Shown in pieces: positions 10,480 to 19,600 of a DNA stretch of 64,000 bases; the first letter of the stretch is position 1; each line of letters opens with the position of its first letter. The stretch covers positions 1,050,416 through 1,114,415 of the forward strand of contig NC_009047.1 of NCBI RefSeq assembly GCF_000209165.1. The letters run 5' to 3'. Under the pieces are notes generated by a model, which was given only the letters and a program-made list of their open reading frames with translations, ran no database searches and had not been told where the DNA came from. The stretch is from Scheffersomyces stipitis CBS 6054 (lineage: Eukaryota > Ascomycota > Pichiomycetes > Serinales > Debaryomycetaceae). Made by a program: the position numbers and the translations under genes.

Positions 10480-11490
10480 ATGACGACTGTCTTTGTCTCC
10501 GGAGCCAATGGGTTCATTGGACAGCATACTGTTCAGCAATTGTTAGAAGCTGGTTACACTGTGATTGGATCCGTAAGATCGCAAGAAAAAGGTAAAAAGT
10601 TGCTGACGGCATTGAAAAGCGACAAGTTCTCGTTCGTAGTCATTCCCAACATTGCTGACGTTGGAGCTTTTGACAAAGTGTTGGATGACAATAAGCAAAT
10701 CACCACATTTTTGCATATTGCTTCTCCCTTCAGATTTAATGTTCAAGACATTGAGAAGGAAATATTGATTCCTGCAATTGAAGGTACCAGAAACGTCTTG
10801 ACCTCTATCAAGGACCATGCTCCACAGGTTACGAAGGTTGTTGTTACATCTTCTGATGCTGCTGCCAGAGAAAACGACGACAAGAACCCAGACCTCACTC
10901 TTGACGAGTCGGTATGGAGCAAGGCTACTTACGAAAGTTCTAAACACGACCCAGTAGCTGCATATCTTGGCTCCAAGCCTTTGGCTGAGAAATTGGCGTG
11001 GAAGTTTGTTGAAGAGGAAAAGCCAAACTTCAAGTTGATCACCGTGTTGCCAAGTTACACCTTTGGCCCTCAGATTGATGATTCCTTAGTGTTGAAGGAC
11101 TTGAACTCGTCCTCTAAGGTGTTTGAAGAAATCATTACGCTGAACCCAGACTCTCAATTGTATACTCACAATGGTAGCTTTGTTGATGTGAGAGACGCTG
11201 CCAAAGCTCATTTAGTAGCCTTCCAAAATGACGAAGCCATTGGCAAGAGATTAATCTTGTCCAGTAATAGATTCACCTCACAAACTATTAGAGATATTCT
11301 TCTCAAGGAATTCCCACAATTCAAGGGACAGATCTTCGAAGGTGTGCCTGGTGAAGACATTGAAGATATCAAGCAAATGCCTGTGTTAAACTACTCACAA
11401 ACCAACAACATCTTGGGCTTCAAATTCAGAGACATCAAGACATCCTCAGTTGATGCGGTAGCACAACTCTTGAGAGTTAGAGATGCTTAA
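10480..11490 (+). CDS. GRE2: NAD(P)H-dependent aldehyde/methylglyoxal reductase, GRE2 family
   Basis: A 336-residue extended short-chain dehydrogenase. The Rossmann glycine motif is VSGANGFIGQH at residues 6-16; the basic residues after the second strand (GSVRSQEKGKKL) favour NADPH. The catalytic Tyr-x3-Lys is YLGSK near 165-169 in VAAYLGSKPLAEKLAWKF, with the upstream Ser in VVVTSSDAAA. Gre2 reduces methylglyoxal, isovaleraldehyde and many ketones in the cytosol; CTG-clade yeasts carry several paralogues (often called GRP2), so the precise orthologue is uncertain. Length fits (Gre2 has 342). It is followed convergently by MGT1, 80 bp away. Confidence 0.88.
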   Translation: MTTVFVSGANGFIGQHTVQQLLEAGYTVIGSVRSQEKGKKLLTALKSDKFSFVVIPNIADVGAFDKVLDDNKQITTFLHIASPFRFNVQDIEKEILIPAIEGTRNVLTSIKDHAPQVTKVVVTSSDAAARENDDKNPDLTLDESVWSKATYESSKHDPVAAYLGSKPLAEKLAWKFVEEEKPNFKLITVLPSYTFGPQIDDSLVLKDLNSSSKVFEEIITLNPDSQLYTHNGSFVDVRDAAKAHLVAFQNDEAIGKRLILSSNRFTSQTIRDILLKEFPQFKGQIFEGVPGEDIEDIKQMPVLNYSQTNNILGFKFRDIKTSSVDAVAQLLRVRDA

Positions 11491-11570
11491 TCTTTCTATG
11501 CTGCATTTGTCATGTCAAGTGTATAAGATATAGAAATAAAATCATTGGTCATTAAAGTAAATGTGCTATA

Positions 11571-12155
11571 CTAGTTTGTAATAGTAGACCCGTATTTGGA
11601 TCCTAGTTCATTTTGTAATATCGTCTTCTTGATATTAGTGCCATATCTATAGCCAGTAATCTTCCCTGAGCTGCCTATGACGCGATGACAGGGTATAACT
11701 ACTGCTATTCTGTTTGCGCCCACACAATTGCCTATTGCTCTGCTTGAATTAGGCATTCCCAAGTGTTGAGCAATTTTCTGATAAGTAGAAATTGAACCGA
11801 CTGGAAGTTCGTTAACCAAATAGTCCCATACTTTCCTCTGGAGCGGCGTTCCAAATACAACTTTGTATGGGATCTTCTCGTCTTTGTTCTCAAAATCAAT
11901 GAGAGATTTAAATTTCTCGAGCGTGTCTTTGATTTTAACTTCAGATTTCTTATTTACCAAGGAAGAAGAAGCCGAATTCAACGAATTAACTCTGAATTCT
12001 GGAGCTTTTAAAAAGTCTTTTTCCATTAGTTCAACCATAGAAGCTTGGCTATTCAATTCACCAGCAGACGCGTAATAGACACATCCCTCGGTATCTAAAG
12101 CAACAAGTACCAAATACTCACTTCCACTTACAAATGAATAGAATAAGTTCTTCAT
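11571..12155 (-). CDS. MGT1: O6-methylguanine-DNA methyltransferase
   Basis: The 194-residue product is the suicidal alkyl-acceptor repair protein that removes O6-alkyl groups from guanine. The catalytic cysteine is Cys156 in VIPCHRVIGSSG, the invariant PCHRV motif. The helix-turn-helix DNA-binding part precedes it (VPVGSISTYQ-type segment LPVGSISTYQKIAQHLGMP, then SSRAIGNCVGANR with the arginine finger). GYRYG after the active site is also conserved. The N-terminal ~95 residues are poorly conserved, as usual for eukaryotic MGMT. Length agrees with yeast Mgt1 (188). It lies head-to-tail downstream of CTR3. Confidence 0.95.
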   Translation of the reverse strand: MKNLFYSFVSGSEYLVLVALDTEGCVYYASAGELNSQASMVELMEKDFLKAPEFRVNSLNSASSSLVNKKSEVKIKDTLEKFKSLIDFENKDEKIPYKVVFGTPLQRKVWDYLVNELPVGSISTYQKIAQHLGMPNSSRAIGNCVGANRIAVVIPCHRVIGSSGKITGYRYGTNIKKTILQNELGSKYGSTITN

Positions 12156-12341
12156 TTTATATTTGAAAAAATCAGGTAGAAAGAATTAATCTGCTAAAAA
12201 GACTATGTATCAGGAATTAAAGATAGAGACGTGAAAAGATAGAGCGTATATAGCGTGCCGATTCAGACGCAATACTGCGCATTTAAGTTGTGCAGAAATT
12301 TGCGACTTCGTTTTTTGCAACTGGTGGCTATTTTGCAATCT

Positions 12342-13031
12342 CTATCTACAACACTTTCTGTCTTCCGCGTCATCGACAGTCAATGGTTCTTTGTAGCTGA
12401 AAATGAATTTACCAACCAAAGCTCCCAAGATGCACGAGATGATGATGTATCCGTTGTAGTACATGAACAACAACATGATAATGTAAGACAAGCCCCATTC
12501 CACAGTGTACAAGAAGGTTCTGACGGCGTGTTCAAAGAAATCGGCGGTGATGTCACCGTAGCCCTTTCTGAACAACCACTGGTGTGAAACAACGTAAAAA
12601 ACAGAACTCTTAGCCAAGTGATTTTGAGCTTGAACTGCAGATTCGCCAATCTTCAGCCTTTCCAACTCGTCTTCGGAGGAGAAGTTTTCTGAAGCAAGTT
12701 TGTTGGCAAGATGTTTTCTCACAAACGATTTGTCGAGTTCACGGCAGAATCTGTGCAACCATTGAGCAGCAACAACCAAAAAGAATACACCAATACAAGA
12801 ACCAGCAAATCCTCCTTTGGACTTGACATGCCACGACCTAGCAATGAAGCAAGAATCAATCGTATACCAATTCCACAACATAGAAATCTTACAACCAGAG
12901 CCACCACCCATAGACATCTTTGGTTTTGCAGTTGCGGTCGAGGACATGTTGGATGAATTCATCGATGAGGACATGGATGAGGACATATCCATCCTGGCGA
13001 CGAGATCAAGAGTTTTCTCAAACAAGGACAT
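12342..13031 (-). CDS. CTR3: high-affinity copper transporter CTR3
   Basis: The 229-residue protein matches yeast Ctr3 strongly: CKISMLWNWYTIDSCFIARSW opens the conserved part, GFAGSCIGVFFLVVAAQWL is the first membrane helix, and EWGLSYIIMLLFMYYNGYII carries the second with the Ctr MxxxM pore motif; the third (ISCILGALVGKFIFSY) has GxxxG packing. The C-terminus ends in RKCCR, the copper-binding Cys pair. The N-terminus has Met/Ser clusters (MDMSSSMSSSMNSSNM), candidate extracellular copper ligands. Trimeric plasma-membrane Cu(I) importer. The 'ISMLWNW' to 'RKCCR' arrangement distinguishes it from Ctr1 and Ctr2. Confidence 0.97.
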   Translation of the reverse strand: MSLFEKTLDLVARMDMSSSMSSSMNSSNMSSTATAKPKMSMGGGSGCKISMLWNWYTIDSCFIARSWHVKSKGGFAGSCIGVFFLVVAAQWLHRFCRELDKSFVRKHLANKLASENFSSEDELERLKIGESAVQAQNHLAKSSVFYVVSHQWLFRKGYGDITADFFEHAVRTFLYTVEWGLSYIIMLLFMYYNGYIIISCILGALVGKFIFSYKEPLTVDDAEDRKCCR

Positions 13032-13365
13032 TCTAGTCGAAACTAAGTTTATAGATCTATATGAAACTGCTAGGTTTAGTCTGGACTATTGTCCCAATGA
13101 TCTGTTTATATACTCAAATCATTTTCAAAAACCATTGAGCATTTTTAAGCTGGGGCCATTTTAGATTATTAGTGAGCAATTTACTTTACTCTGTTTATCA
13201 AAACTTTTCTTAACATTTTTCTTAACCCTATACTAGTCTGCCTGAATAGTTCCATACCGAATATCGGTTAACTAACAATATATACAGTGTACAATATATT
13301 ATAATAATACCCGGTGATGTAATTGGTCATCACATGAATTGCAATTAAGTAGCTTTACCTTAGTC
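13032..13365 (-). promoter_or_regulatory. CTR3 promoter with TATA and possible Mac1-type sites
   Basis: On the minus strand a TATATAA lies near 13103-13110, about 75 bp before the ATG. Two TGAGCAW boxes (13136-13142 and 13173-13179; minus strand TGCTCA) resemble the copper-response element TTTGCTCA bound by Mac1, each differing by one base from the consensus. Their placement fits copper-starvation control, which is known for CTR3; this is inference from short motifs. Confidence 0.35.
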
Positions 13366-13959
13366 TCATGCGTCACAAACCTTGACTCGCGATAATGCAA
13401 GATAATAGCGCCCTATGAGTTTTTCATTGGCTTTCAAAAAATGCAAATAATTAAGGCGTTGGGATTTGATCGTTAGGTCGTTTTCTATATTAATGAGTTT
13501 GTTCTTGAATCGAATAAGATCTATATCTGGTACATCGTCCGAAGGTTGTGAGTTCGAGTCCTGCGCTATTTTGGGTACTTCGTATTCTATGAGCTTGGGC
13601 TGTACGGGAATAAAGTTGATAATTCTGAACCCCACGAAACTATTGCAAGTGCAGCAGAACATGTTGTTGACGACAATTTGTTGGTTGAGGACCTCTAGAT
13701 GATCTTCTGGTTTAACATTTACAAACAGGAAATCGCTTACGTTAGGGTTTTGGTTATCGAAATTCTGATTATAGGCACAAACCAGAATCGGCGTATGACA
13801 TTCGTTACAGATGAAGGATCGAACCACTTTTCCCTCTTCTGTGTTGAGTTGTTGACGGCAGCTTGTAGTAGCAGTAGTAGCAGCAGTAGTAGGATGATGG
13901 TACATTTCGGCTTCAAGTGTGCCAGGCTGGTCCACGTAGAATGGGTACGGAATTCCCAT
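13366..13959 (-). CDS. Mis18/Yippee-like zinc-binding protein
   Basis: A 197-residue protein with two CxxC pairs: CNEC near residue 51 and CCTC about 50 residues later, followed by NSFVGFRI. This is the layout of the Yippee/Mis18 zinc-binding fold, in which four cysteines hold one Zn and the second CxxC is followed by an aromatic-glycine strand. After the domain comes an acidic linker and a C-terminal helix (about 145-197, LIRFKNKLINIENDLTIKSQ) like the coiled coil of Mis18. Fission-yeast Mis18 (centromeric histone CENP-A loading) has about the same total length. The Yippee branch itself is shorter and lacks the C-terminal helix. Assignment to Mis18 is an inference from architecture; other zinc-ribbon proteins are possible. 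Confidence 0.55.
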   Translation of the reverse strand: MGIPYPFYVDQPGTLEAEMYHHPTTAATTATTSCRQQLNTEEGKVVRSFICNECHTPILVCAYNQNFDNQNPNVSDFLFVNVKPEDHLEVLNQQIVVNNMFCCTCNSFVGFRIINFIPVQPKLIEYEVPKIAQDSNSQPSDDVPDIDLIRFKNKLINIENDLTIKSQRLNYLHFLKANEKLIGRYYLALSRVKVCDA

Positions 13960-14977
13960 AGTCTAAGGCATGTAGCTATATAAGTACAAAACCCTTAATA
14001 TTATTAAATAGAAACAAGCCAATACGAGATTTCCAAGAATAACCAAACTATCGCCTACACTACGAGCCACCAAGGAAATACGGGCATATATATCTCTACA
14101 TGACTTACAATTTACAAATCAAACGAAGCCGGTTAAGATTTCGGCCGAAGCCCACGACAAATAAATACATACTGCTGTAGCGAATAGCTTCCGTAAGGAT
14201 AGAGATTCGTATATCCAAATCCTCATACAGGAAATTCTAAGAAATTTGCCTTGCGTCCCGCAAAAGTTCGTAAATCGTGACTTATACAGGATTTGATGGA
14301 TGCCTCCATATCATGGAATGCAAGAGGCTCCTGGTGACAAACGATTTATCATGACTACAGAATGGTTCGAGGTGGCTTTGTGGTTCGAGGAGACTTTGTC
14401 ACCGTAACTGGAGTAATATTCACCGTTAGCACATTGTTGTTTGCGAATTTTCTCGGTATTCCCGCTTCAGTAATAAATTATCGTCTCCTCACAAATAGAT
14501 CATTACAAGGAGTGACAAATTTTCTCATCTACTATCACAATAGCTACAAAAAGCTATTGGGACCAGTACCTTAACCGCTGCAAATCTCGTAACCATCCTC
14601 TACGACAATTCTTGTTCCAGAGAGTTTTGTAGATTTAGTTTACGAAATACAAGACTCTTGGTGCCACCCTTGATTCGCAGTTCGGGGATTACAATTAAAA
14701 ATATTCTAGAGCAATCCGCTCCACGCCATTGTTCCAAAAGGCACAAGCCCAATGTCGATGAAATATACATTGTAATCGCTTAGTAAATACCCCTTAGGGG
14801 CAAGTTCATAAACTTACCCGAAATATCCCCGTTAGTTATTTGGCGGGGAGCAGTTCTTAAGTGTAAACGTCACCTAGTAATATTCGTGCCTCGATCTTCA
14901 AATAGAGCAAATACGAACTTGCGGCAAACGACTGCCATGCTGTTAATAACAGTACCAATGCTTGTGTGGAAGACACA
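13960..14977. other. gene-poor region, no gene supported
   Basis: No frame above about 70 codons carries family features. The 70-codon plus-strand frame at 14362-14574 has a hydrophobic stretch but no ribosome or promoter support. The region leads into the mobile-element cluster. Confidence 0.5.
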
Positions 14978-14979
14978 TA

Positions 14980-15330
14980 CAATCGTTCCCATGAAATTGC
15001 AAGTTAGACCTCGGAATTTTGATTATTCCTCGGAATAAATATTGTAGGTGGCCTATCTAAATTTTGCACGATGGCACAAATAATCTTGCACTACTCGACA
15101 GATAAGTTGGAGTATAACAAGTCAAATTTTGAATAATGTTGCGCGTTTTTAGTATTTGGTATTAAATAGATATTCGAGAAATATTAGCCTTGCTATCATG
15201 CAAAAGATTTGTTCTTTCACTTAACATTTAATTGAGGGGCCTGCAACATTGCTTTGGTTCCCGTGCAATATTAATTCCGAGAGTCATCCAAAATTCCGAG
15301 GTCTAACTTGCAATTTCATGGGAACGATTG
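14980..15330. mobile_element. 351-bp MITE with TA duplication
   Basis: The ends are near-perfect inverted repeats of about 60-65 bp; each begins CAATCGTTCCCATGAAATTG. The element is bracketed by TA at 14978-14979 and TA at 15331-15332, the target duplication of the Tc1/mariner superfamily. The inside is AT-rich and has no coding capacity. The first 20 or so bases match the terminal repeat of the decayed mariner at 48941-51064 with one difference, and both repeats contain CCTCGGAATTTTG further in, so the MITE could have been mobilised by a transposase of that family. Confidence 0.85.
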
Positions 15331-15332
15331 TA

Positions 15333-16228
15333 GCTGTATAAAAGTAATGAATCCAGACCCCCAGATCAATGGACCCCTTCGATAAAGACTATTCACTCAC
15401 CTCAATCTATTTCCGATAACTCGGGCCGGGAAACTAGATAATGTAGCACTTATTCTTAAATCAAACGATATATTTATTTATTTTAGGGCACTACAGAATA
15501 TTCCATTTACTAAAAACAAAGCTCTAATCGGCAACTGCTGGGTTGGTTCCATTGCAGACAAGCGCCAATGACGTTATGTTGCATACGTCAGATTAGATTT
15601 GACCGAGTATAAATCCTCGTAAACAGCATTAGTAAATTTATTGCTTTGGGAAATCGACTCCCGACGACTGAAAAGGACTATTTTTTGGTACCGTATACTA
15701 AAATGGCTCATTTATGTGAGGAGGAGTGTGTTCGAAAACAGTCAGCGTTCATAACCGATCCTCAAGAGATTAAGTTGCTTTAGGCATCAAGTTTGGGAAT
15801 TAAGAAATATAGAACAGATAAAGAACTCTCTGCAAGGTGATGACGTCAATTGTAGCTTGTGACAATGTTGTGTAATAATTGTTTCCTTACTGGAATGATG
15901 AAGAAGAGATATTTTTGTTCGATGTTTTTCCAAATTAGAAGAAAAAACCTACAATATTAGACTTTCGTAAATAAAAGGTGAGTTGTTCATCATTAAGAAT
16001 ATTAACTCATCAAATATCTACGGCGGGTTGCTATATCATACTTTTCCAGCAAAGTAAACTAAACTATCAGGTCGTATTAGTGTAGTCCCACAACCTCGCT
16101 TAGTCTTGCCAGGACTACCAAAGTACTGGCTGCAACACACAGTCGCGAGATTGTGTATAACTCCGTTCACTATCTTCGTGTGACTCGGAGTTATATTAAT
16201 CATGTGAAATGAATCATGTGAATATAGT
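15333..16228. other. gene-poor flank of the retrotransposon
   Basis: AT-rich, without a credible frame or RNA gene. TCATGTG repeats occur just before the insertion (16200-16233). Content otherwise undetermined. Confidence 0.45.
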
Positions 16229-16233
16229 CATGT

Positions 16234-16656
16234 TGTTTGGATCTCGATACTGTATATTGAATCCTTAAGTCTTTTAGGCTTAATATTTAAGCTGGCTACG
16301 TCGAAGTTGTTTCTACTGAAATCCCTTGCATTAACAGCTTGCTATGAAAGCTCAGATTTGACTCACTTCCTAGGAGGCTTCTAGGTTCCTTAGGAAATTC
16401 TGTTAGCTAAATATATAGACAAATTCTCGAGGCGAGAATGTGAAAAATTTTCACGAGATTCCAACTGCCCAAAATGGGATCAACTTGGTCGGGAAATGTA
16501 CATCTAGACCCATACCAAGTAGGACCAACCATCGCAGTTACATCATATGGCTAAGCCTTCAACTTCGTTAAACATTCTTGAAGTTGATGGAATATAATGT
16601 AGGATCAATGTCGTACCACAGCGACATTATACGACATTTAGATTGAATTTCCAACA
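16234..16656 (-). repeat. 3' LTR of the retrotransposon
   Basis: 423 bp, apparently identical to 22369-22791. Contains an inverted motif CTCGAGGCGAGAATGTG...TTTTCACGAG near the middle. The right edge is TTCCAACA on the plus strand. Confidence 0.96.
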
Positions 16657-16663
16657 CTCCCCT
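16657..16663 (-). other. polypurine tract
   Basis: On the element strand AGGGGAG directly abuts the 3' LTR; it overlaps the last base pairs of the pol stop codon (TAG, 16662-16664). This is the expected site for plus-strand priming. Confidence 0.8.
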
Positions 16664-19600
16664 AAAGCTCTGATAGGTTCTCTTCTAGAGCTTTCTTCTG
16701 GAATTTTTTATTATGGATACTTTTGATTTGGACTTGTCTCTTCGTAGTTCTCAAGTCACGATTGTACATGTTTTCGTGTGTCACTATGTCGGCATCAGGC
16801 ATGTTAAATAGATATTTCCGTAGTCGATCGAAATCGGGGAAAGTGAGAGCTTTAGTAAATATGTCTGCAACATTTTCTTTGGTTTGAATGTAATAGACAT
16901 GGTATCTGTTGTGATGGATTCCGTCTCGAATGTATTTGATCTTGATGTCAGGATGACGTTTGGTATGAGATAAGTCATTGTAACAGTTTGCGATTACGGC
17001 CTGATTATCTTGAAGTAACATAACTTCTCCAACATCAAAGGTAAGACTCTTTATCCGAGTAGTTATCTTCTCGGTTAGCTTTGCAGCCGCTTGCAATGAA
17101 ACTGTTTCACAATCTCTTGTACTGTCAGTTATTAAACTCTGTTTCTTAGCAGACCAGTCTACCAAATTTCCATTGACGTACAATGCGATCCCAGTTATCA
17201 GTTTTCTATCCTTGTCTGGAGCAAATGATGCATCCGAATAGGTTCGTATCGAGAACTTATCATTCACATCAGGTATTCTGCCTTTTCTATATTCCAAAGG
17301 CATGTGCGTATTACTTCTCAAGTATCTTAACACATAGTACATATTGTTGTAATCATCCACGTCTGGGTTATGGGATTTTGAACCAAGGACACTCACTGCG
17401 TATGATATGTCCGGCCTTGTGTTGTTGCTAGCCCACAACAATTGTCCAACGGCACTTTGATAGAGTTTCTTTGTTTTCTCATTAAGTAATTCGGCCTCTG
17501 GTTCCTCATGCATCCCGTCGACGATTTTAGTATTCTCCAAGTACGATTTTTTCCTTACCATAGGAGTTCTCTTGGGTTGGTCGTCCATGATATTGCATTT
17601 GTTTAGAAGATCTTCTAAGAACTTAGTTTGATATAATGAGTATCCTCCTTCAATTCTTTTAAATTCGATACCCAAGAACTCAGTGACTTCCCCAAAATAT
17701 TTGAGGTCGAACTCCTGTCTTAATTCTAGCTTAAATTCTTGCAACATCAGTTCCTTGGATGCGACCATGAATAGATCGTCAACATATAATGCTATTATGA
17801 TTATTCCTTCTTTATTCCGTTTGTAAAATACACTTTCTGTAGTCGATTCTGCGAATGACAAACTTTCTAGTGTTCGTTTTATTGTTTCGTGCCAGTGAAA
17901 CCCCAGTTGCTTTAGACCATATAAAGCTTTATTGAGCTTCCAGCAATGGCCATCTTTAGCTTCGTATCCCGGGGGAGGTTTCACATAAATATTCTCGGCA
18001 AGTGTAGCGTTTAAATAAGCAGCTTCAATGTCAAGATGATGCATCTCCATACTTAATTCTGTCGCAATGGCTGCCAATAATCTGATGGTTGTTAGATCCA
18101 CAACTGGAGACGATACCTTTGTGCAATCGAAATCGATACTGTCCTTCTGTCTATATCCTTGAGCTACACATCGTGATTTGTATTGCGCATTTTTCAAATC
18201 ATTCTGCTTGAAGGTGTGTACCCATCTGGTTGGAATAGGCTTTCTTCCTTTGGGTATTTTGACAACAGTGTAGACATTGTTTTTCTCAAACTTCGATATT
18301 TCGTTGTCCATTGATTTTATCCAGTCTGAATTCTTGTAATCAATTTTATTGATAATTGCGTTTAAATATCTTTTCGGAGGTCTTGACATTCTGCCTGATT
18401 TTAATTGAATGACATACTGGGGATCTATCTCCTCAGTGGCGCCGGTCGCCTCAGTAGTCGCTTCTACTTCCTCTTCAATTTCACGTTTAGATTTCAGAAA
18501 ATCTGGGTGTACTTTACGCCTTTTGTTAGGCTTATTTTTGTTGGTAGGGGAATTCGCTGATATAACACGATTAGGTATGGTGTTATACGCGCGTCTGTCG
18601 TTTGTGATCTCACCCCTGTCGACATGTTGGGGTTTAACGAGATCATTGTTCGACTCAGGGATGTTGGGGATCTCCTCTGCAACATATGGGTCTGGCAACA
18701 CAGTAGCTGCGGAGGCATTCGCGTTCTCGGCTTGGCTTTCTTCTGCTTGCTTGTTTATGTCTGTAGAACTTGTAGAGGGTGTCTCTTTATTGTGGTTGTC
18801 TACATGCTTAGTACGAGGGGAATGCTTGAGCCCGTCTAAGTCTTTATCTGACACAGGACTAGTGGAGGCGTACGTGTCACTATTCTCATCACTATCGTCG
18901 TGCGTTTGCTTATTGGTGAGCTCCTTATCACTCAATGAGTCTTGCGGCGTATGTTGGTCAGTGGAGTACCCGACATATTCATCGCCTCTGTCCAATCGTT
19001 GGACGTCCGTAGCAGTTGTACTAGTTTGTGCTACGTGCTTGGAAGAGGTACCTTTTTCTCTGTCCAAGACTTTGTGGGTGTCAGGTTCGGTAGGTGAACT
19101 GTCTACACTGGAAATACCTGTATGCTTAGTGTAAGGGGAATTCATGTCCTTATTTAAGTCTCTGAAGTGATCGTTAGGCGAAGGGAAATGTGCGTCCTTG
19201 TCTAATTCACTTGTATCTTTCGCGGGATTAGGGGGATGGATTGCCCTTGTGCCCGAGGCGGTAGTGGTGTCCGCGTGTTCTTTGACAGATTGGGACACCT
19301 GAGTTATGTTAGTGACTTCGGTCCCTGCAATCAGTTCTTTCGATGTTGATGATTGTGGGAGCTCAGTGTCCTCAATGGTCTTTGTTCCACTATAATCTTG
19401 CTCGTTGTTGATGTTTTTGTCTATCTCAGAATAGTTGTCACTATCTTCTTCCATATTTTCCGTTGCACTATTATAGTCTGCACTGTCATTTCCCCAGTAG
19501 TCCATGCTTTCCAGGTCAGTGTCTGTAAGTGCTTCATCTGCTCCCCTGATTGGCTGAATTGCGGTGCCCTGTAATTCAGTCAATTTACTTTGAATCTCTT

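Noticed and set aside
13540..13562. B-box-like GTTCGAGTCC, possible tRNA
   Set aside because: It lies in the coding frame of the Mis18-like gene and has no A box upstream.
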